From: Rodentolepis nana
Taxonomy: Eukaryota; Platyhelminthes; Cestoda; Cyclophyllidea; Hymenolepididae
Direction: 5' to 3'
Length of the DNA: 11,040 bases
Assembly (NCBI GenBank): GCA_900617975.1
Contig: UZAE01001914.1
Coordinates: forward strand, 1 to 11,040
Shown: one piece after another, positions 6,495-11,040 of the stretch
Position numbering within the stretch: the first letter of the stretch is position 1
Layout: each line of letters begins with the position of its first letter
Translations under genes and position numbers: made by a program
The notes under the pieces: generated by a model
What the model was told of the DNA's origin: nothing
Database searches by the model: none
What the model saw: the letters and a program-made list of their open reading frames with translations, nothing else

Positions 6495-6689
6495 CAGTTA
6501 AATAGAAATAATTCTATTAAATTTTACATCATAGCGAACGATGACAAGCCAAATGGATTGCTTCCAGTTAATTTGTATTTTAATGAAATTTCAAGTTTGA
6601 ATTATCTTGGCAAACAAATTGCCTTAGCTTCTTTCAATGCTTTAATTGTGCAATGGGAAACGAAACTAATCTTTGGATCATCTTCATAA
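6495..6689 (+). pseudogene. Possible exon or relic resembling part of a Calx-beta repeat, weak
   Basis: An open stretch without its own ATG runs from a potential acceptor (cag at 6495-6497) to TAA 6687-6689. It contains IKFYIIANDDKPNGLLPVNL and, further on, ALIVQWET. The spacing from an NDD-P-G turn to a V-x-W-x-T strand about 40 residues later resembles Calx-beta repeats of large adhesion receptors and matrix proteins, which bind calcium at that acidic turn. This likeness comes from pattern memory only. No good splice donor lies between the end of the motif and the stop, so if real it would be a terminal exon or a decayed copy. Length and composition are also compatible with a chance frame in AT-rich DNA. 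Confidence 0.2.
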
Positions 6690-9237
6690 TGTCTCTGTCA
6701 ATCAATTTATTCATGACATCTTAAGTATGTAAATCAAAATTAAAACAAAGTTTTATATATTTATAGAATATACTTTACATAATTACTTTAACTCACTGGA
6801 TAATTAAGAAGTCTGAATGAAGACAATTTATTCAGTAAAAGTTAAAGTTGAATAGAAGGAATCAAGCCGACCAACCCATATGAGGTGACTAAAAGAAGGA
6901 GAAAATATTGTCTAATCCTCCAAATGTTTCTTGCAATCCTATATAACATAGCCTTTAATCAATAGACGCAAGTTTTTCATAAGTAAAAGGAAATTGGCAA
7001 AATTCCATGTTGCAAACAGGCAGTTGTGAGTATGCACATTAATTGTTTATTTTACCACATTCATGAAATACAAATTTATATCATCGTATTATTTATAAGA
7101 AAATATTTTAACAGCAACTTAATTCATCTTAACATTATTAATTCGTCTGAGGAATAGAATTGGAGGAAACTCTTATGTCAGTGTAATCTTTTCAGAAAGA
7201 ATACGGACGAATCGTTATACTGTTTGATTATTCTAAAACAATATAGTGGCTAGCACAATTTTCACGGCGTTGTTGCTTGTGGCAAAAACATTCCCTAATT
7301 GTTACTTGATATAAGGCATAAGCGATTTAATCAATGAACAAGAGGAAAAGGATTTACGACAAAACTGTTGAAATAATAAACCACACTACTTGTTATTTAT
7401 GAGTAAAAGAAAGCAGAAATCTGTCGATTTAGGCAAATTTTAACTTTTTTGATGCATTGAAAAGTTCAAATGGCAATTAAGAAGTGACCAATGAATAATG
7501 TTACTGTTATATAATTCTATGACTATTTTAGAGCATTATATACGAATATTTGACATTTATTTTACTGTCAGTGATTGAGTCACATTCCGACTCACCAATG
7601 TTTGTTGCGGCCATACAAATAAATTAACAAATCACTTAACATTAACTGCCAATTAATGCCTTGGTCACAATCGTTACCTTTCTACTTTTTCTTAATAAGT
7701 CCTATCTAAATCCTTGTTTTCTCCGTGGATTTATGACATATGTTTGCCCAACTATATAAAAATTAATCACTATATCTGCCATTATGATTAAGAATTCATG
7801 CTGTCAAAAACGGCATTATTTCATTCAATTAACGAATTTATGATAGACCTATTTCAGAAAACTCACAAGTCGGCGTGTGTTGCTATGTAGGCAAATGATA
7901 AATGCACTTTCAGGTTTTGATGGTTCAAAAGGGAAGTTGCCTATAGTGGGGTGCTTACAATGACTCGATTTTTTCGAAGGGATTCACTACAAACTGCATT
8001 TCTTTTAAAGTGCACCAATTGAAGGTCAAATTTTTAATAATACATTTTTTAACTATCCACTAAAACTAGTACTTTGATTAATTTAGTGCATTTTGGGATC
8101 ACACAATTTTCAGCAAAAATTGAACTAAAAATAAATGGGAGAAAATGAATTATTCAATAAACGTAATCGGTCAATTTAATCATCACGGTGTTTAAAATGT
8201 TTTGGGTTATTGTGAATTGAATCCAAATTACTCTTTGAGACGAGTAAGGAAATAAAATTTTAAGACAAGCCTCCATTGCATTACGTATTTTCCTATACGA
8301 GCACTTTTGTGATAGGATATGATAGATTTAGGAGATAACCGTATAAACATTTATTTACCCACTTCACCGCGACTAGTATGAAATGGAGCAGTTCTAAATG
8401 CCATTTATAATTAAAAATTAGAGTGATGCTGCATAATTGCCCTCAACAGTTGCCTGCGTAGGTCATGTGATATCGAAAAAATGGGTTTCACACTATTTAT
8501 GAGACAGAATGAATAAACGAATTAAACGAGTATTTGGGTTTAATCTAAGAGCACTTCAATCTATCATCTTCGTCTAATTGATTCATTTCACTGTGAATTT
8601 AGTTTCCTTCCCCAACAACACGATTCTTATGGACGGGTCTCACATTCGCTTTATATCCCAATGCCCACTACTTGCTCCACCATTTCCCTTTTAAATTCTT
8701 GTCACCTCCCCACTGTCAGCACACCAAAGTGTAAGCCGTAGTCGCACCACACATATAGTACAACCATTTTGGGATTTGAAAATCACCTTAACGTATAAAG
8801 AGCGCCATGTAAATTCTCTTCGAATTCACAACGATTAAGCGATTGCAACATCTTAATTACCTTTAATAAAATATGATATGTTCGTGATACCTACTGACAA
8901 CATTATTCCCTTATTAGTTCAGTTCATTTTCATATGAATAACAATTCAGCTCGTAAGCCAAACTCGCTTCTCATCAATGTTCCAACAATTTATTTCTTGC
9001 CACATTGGATTTTAATCGATGCAATCATATTGTATATTCAAGTCCATTATCATTAGCACCACTGACAAATGGTTTGCACCGCTAGGGACATAAGTGCTTA
9101 TGCCCTTTTTGAATTCGTTGAAGCATCATCTGCAGTTACAAGCACCAAATATATTTCTTCCTTTAATTTTGGCCTTTTTCATCGTTGGTTTCTACATTAA
9201 TGCCCATTTTGGAGAGTGTAATTTATTCTCTTTTATA
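6690..9237. other. AT-rich non-coding DNA with one GC-richer patch, no gene supported
   Basis: Most of this 2.5-kb interval has no open frame of notable length and no recognised repeat, tRNA or transposon end. The exception is about 8600-8760, where GC rises to about half in its last 60 bases. There a + strand frame at 8544-8741 (about 65 codons, no early ATG) and short - strand frames are open together. The overlapping openness on both strands is explained by the scarcity of A+T-rich stop codons, so no exon is called. Scattered AATAAA-like words are expected at this composition. Confidence 0.5.
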
Positions 9238-9260
9238 ATATAGAGAATATTTCTCTATAT
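9238..9260. repeat. Perfect inverted repeat, 10-bp arms, 3-nt loop
   Basis: The arm atatagagaa at 9238-9247 pairs exactly with ttctctatat at 9251-9260 around the loop tat. The stem is AT-rich and therefore weak. No T-tract or gene end nearby suggests a terminator role, and no matching arm suggests a transposon end. Confidence 0.85.
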
Positions 9261-9526
9261 GAGAGCAATGTTTTCCCCAATGTCTTTTTATGCGTTTAAT
9301 TCAATTAGTAAACATAATAGTCTTTCCAATGCAATCGATTTTTACAATACTTGCTCTGATATCTTAAGTATTATGCAAGTATTTAGTAGTAAGAGAAATT
9401 TTAATTAAATCATTATGTATTCATACTCACAATATATTGTATTATACATTTTGCGAAGAGACTTTGTTTTTCTTAATAAAATGAACAAAAACATCTCTCC
9501 TTTCCTCATGAACTTGATATATAGCA

Positions 9527-9528
<2 letters not shown>

Positions 9529-9566
<38 letters not shown>

Positions 9567-9580
9567 TATATATATATATA
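9529..9580. repeat. Compound TA microsatellite: (TA)16-GAAA-(TA)8
   Basis: An uninterrupted 32-bp TA run (9529-9560) is followed by gaaa and a second 16-bp TA run (9565-9580), then another gaaata. The repeated gaaata after each run suggests the interruption itself was duplicated with the repeat. TA runs of this length are prone to slippage and can extrude hairpins. The minus-strand frame across 9442-9636 is an artefact of this repeat. Confidence 0.97.
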
Positions 9581-10045
9581 GAAATATTCAAATATTTCAA
9601 CAAATGTGTTTCGCTTAAAGGTGAAAAATGATGCAAATTGGACTAAAACGAAGACCACTTATACGCAGGCAAATGTATGAGATTGCTACGTTATTGCAGT
9701 ACGTCAAAACCGTTTCTCCCAGTGTGAAATGGCTTTAAAAATAGTGCAGCCTACCTGAATATTATTAAATCTGTCCACATGGGCACGAATTATCATGTCC
9801 TGTCAATGATTTTCATTCATTCGTTAAGATAAAGAAAGAATTCTAAACTCCAACTCATATTTTAGAATATACTGTTGGCACTAAATAATAATAATGTCTA
9901 ACCTAACAAAATATATATGTACCGATGTTTGAATATCTAAAAGCTAATTTTGAGATTTTTAGAAGTGCCTATGTACTCCTACTTGCAAATAGTCGGAATT
10001 GAATGACTGTTAAATTCGTAATCAAAACTTCTAATAATAATGAAA

Positions 10046-10287
10046 TTTATTTCAGATTTCTAGTAGAAATTTTGAGTATTGCTTTTACGAACAGAGATGA
10101 TCTTTACAGACTCTCTTCTTTCTCCACTTGGAGCCAAGCATATTCCAAATTCTGTTTCATTCAATGAGCCAAAAAAATGAAATGGAAATGAAACGCTACT
10201 TTCTTCAAAATTATTGCCTTCCGTTTGATTGAAACTATCGAAATTCGCGATAAAATTCACTGTTGCTGATACTCGGTCTTTGATCAT
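10046..10287 (-). CDS. Unrecognised 75-residue open frame followed by AATAAA, unverified
   Basis: I do not recognise this product. The frame begins at a true ATG (complement of 10285-10287), with TGA immediately upstream, and ends at TAG (complement of 10060-10062). AATAAA (complement of 10046-10051) lies nine bases after the stop and could be a polyadenylation signal; the interval given includes it. The middle is rich in Phe, Ser, Asn and Glu (FPFHFFGSLNETEFGICLAP) and the end is basic and polar (VKIISVRKSNTQNF). There is no signal peptide and no membrane span. A competing + strand reading after the acceptor-like tttcag at 10050-10055 (FLVEILSIAFTNRDDLY, ending in TGA) overlaps it, so even the strand is uncertain. 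A 75-codon frame is within chance expectation here. Confidence 0.2.
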
Positions 10288-11040
10288 TCAAAACTCTGTC
10301 CTCACGTTGGTGTATTCTCCCTATTCAATATATTTATGTATTATATCAAATGGCAGGCGAATTGATAGTCATCATTAGCCCTTTAGTTGACTTCAGGCTT
10401 CACAGAGGGTAAGAAATATCAAAGTGAATAAAAATATCATGAGTAGTGGGGGGGGGGACGGAAGCGTTCTTCAATCATGTAAAAGAGACAAACACACAGG
10501 TCGAGGTAGGATTAGGAGTGTACTGCGTAAGTGGGGGAATACGAGATAGAATAAGTTCATGATAGTTTGGAGTGAGAAGAGAATTGCTGGTTAATAGGCT
10601 TTTTTTCGTATGAGTATACGTTTTCCAGAGTATACCACGTGGAGTCTATTGCACAGCCCCAACTTTTCAATATATTGCATACAGCTAATTATAAACTTCC
10701 TTCGAGGCCGGATATATCAAGACAATTCTGGGTTTTATTGTCTATCTGCAGTTTTAAAATGCGTAGAACTGTGTGACATGGGCTATGAAACCAGAAAAAT
10801 ACAATTATAAATACTATACAAATCTTCGATTTTATAAAAATCAATTTCACTGATCCCAGTAAAAATCGACATAAGGTATTGCATGGCTTAAACTTTCCAT
10901 TGAAGAGTAGATGGCACATGCTTAAAATGTAAATAAGTTTCTTAAGTTAAATGAAATGATCAATTGTATGGGCGAAGGTCGATAAGTGAAGTGAAAACAG
11001 TTTGACGCAGAAAATAACAAACGTTTGTAAGAAGACTTTT
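10288..11040. other. Right flank, no gene supported
   Basis: The interval contains the ten-G run (10448-10457) within a purine-rich stretch of about 10430-10590. A 66-codon ATG frame on the + strand at 10610-10810 contains mixed residues (FPEYTTWSLLHSPNFSIYC) but no recognisable domain, and a minus-strand frame at 10689-10919 overlaps it antisense. Both are within chance expectation, so neither is called as a gene. The last 120 bases are plain AT-rich sequence and nothing is seen running off the window edge. Confidence 0.45.
10448..10457. repeat. G10 homopolymer
   Basis: Ten consecutive G residues occur in otherwise AT-rich DNA, inside a purine-rich stretch on the + strand. With a further five-G run downstream (gtggggga near 10531-10537) it is G-rich but lacks the four regularly spaced runs of a classical quadruplex. 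Homopolymer length is also a common place for sequencing error. Confidence 0.95.

Noticed and set aside
380..8038. Identical 16-bp word (aggtcaaatttttaat) at 380-395 and 8023-8038, considered as ends of a larger insertion
   Set aside because: Similarity stops outside the word, and a match this long between AT-rich segments is not improbable enough to call a target-site duplication or a terminal repeat.
6171..9371. Word tcttaagtat recurring at 6171, 6719 and 9362, considered as a conserved splice donor or regulatory site
   Set aside because: A ten-base AT-rich word occurring three times without shared flanks is compatible with chance.
9442..9636. 64-codon minus-strand frame with many Ile/Tyr residues
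   Set aside because: It is translation of the TA microsatellite.
10610..10919. Overlapping + and - strand ORFs of 66 and 76 codons
   Set aside because: They are antisense to each other, neither has a recognisable domain or a convincing signal around its start, and both are within chance expectation.

Overview
The window is eukaryotic, AT-rich nuclear DNA, most likely from an invertebrate animal. It contains no bacterial-style gene arrangement. Its one clearly identifiable object is a decayed non-LTR (LINE-type) retrotransposon on the + strand at about 461-4458. The peptide wording of this element (for example LQWNAGG, QWIPGHCGIKGNEFAD and a CPLC...H terminal knuckle) is the kind I associate with Jockey/R1-like elements abundant in spider and other arthropod genomes. 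The host species cannot be named from the sequence alone.

Layout: 1-460 is AT-rich flank with no supported gene. The element at 461-4458 follows the order endonuclease (461-1270), linker (1271-2118), reverse transcriptase (2119-3201), connection (3208-3540), RNase H (3537-4197) and Cys/His C-terminal tail (4198-4458). It reads in all three + frames, with more than a dozen in-frame stops, several frameshifts, lost catalytic residues and one apparent internal deletion, so it cannot encode a working protein. Its most striking property is seven clusters of short, imperfect tandem duplications, mostly offset by 37-41 bp (or about twice that). They cut straight through domain motifs, including three copies of the endonuclease GDFN motif and three copies of an RT finger motif.

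From 4459 to the end, the DNA is AT-rich with only short open frames. At this composition many 60-75-codon open stretches are expected by chance, so none of these is secure. The best are: a 118-codon stop-free stretch at 5527-5880 (+) with a leucine-rich-repeat-like segment; a 60-codon ATG frame at 4927-5109 (-) with a signal-anchor-like N-terminus and a Gly/Asp/Asn/His-rich tail; a non-ATG stretch at 6495-6689 (+) resembling part of a Calx-beta repeat; and a 75-codon frame at 10060-10287 (-) followed at once by AATAAA. Each could be an exon or a relic, or noise. Simple-sequence features are a (TA)16-GAAA-(TA)8 microsatellite at 9529-9580, a ten-G run at 10448-10457 and a perfect 10-bp inverted repeat at 9238-9260.

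No cooperating gene set, CRISPR array, rRNA or tRNA was found. The most interesting open question is whether the ~39-bp duplications are a biological tandem-duplication process or an assembly artefact in which contigs of a multi-copy repeat were joined without merging their overlaps.
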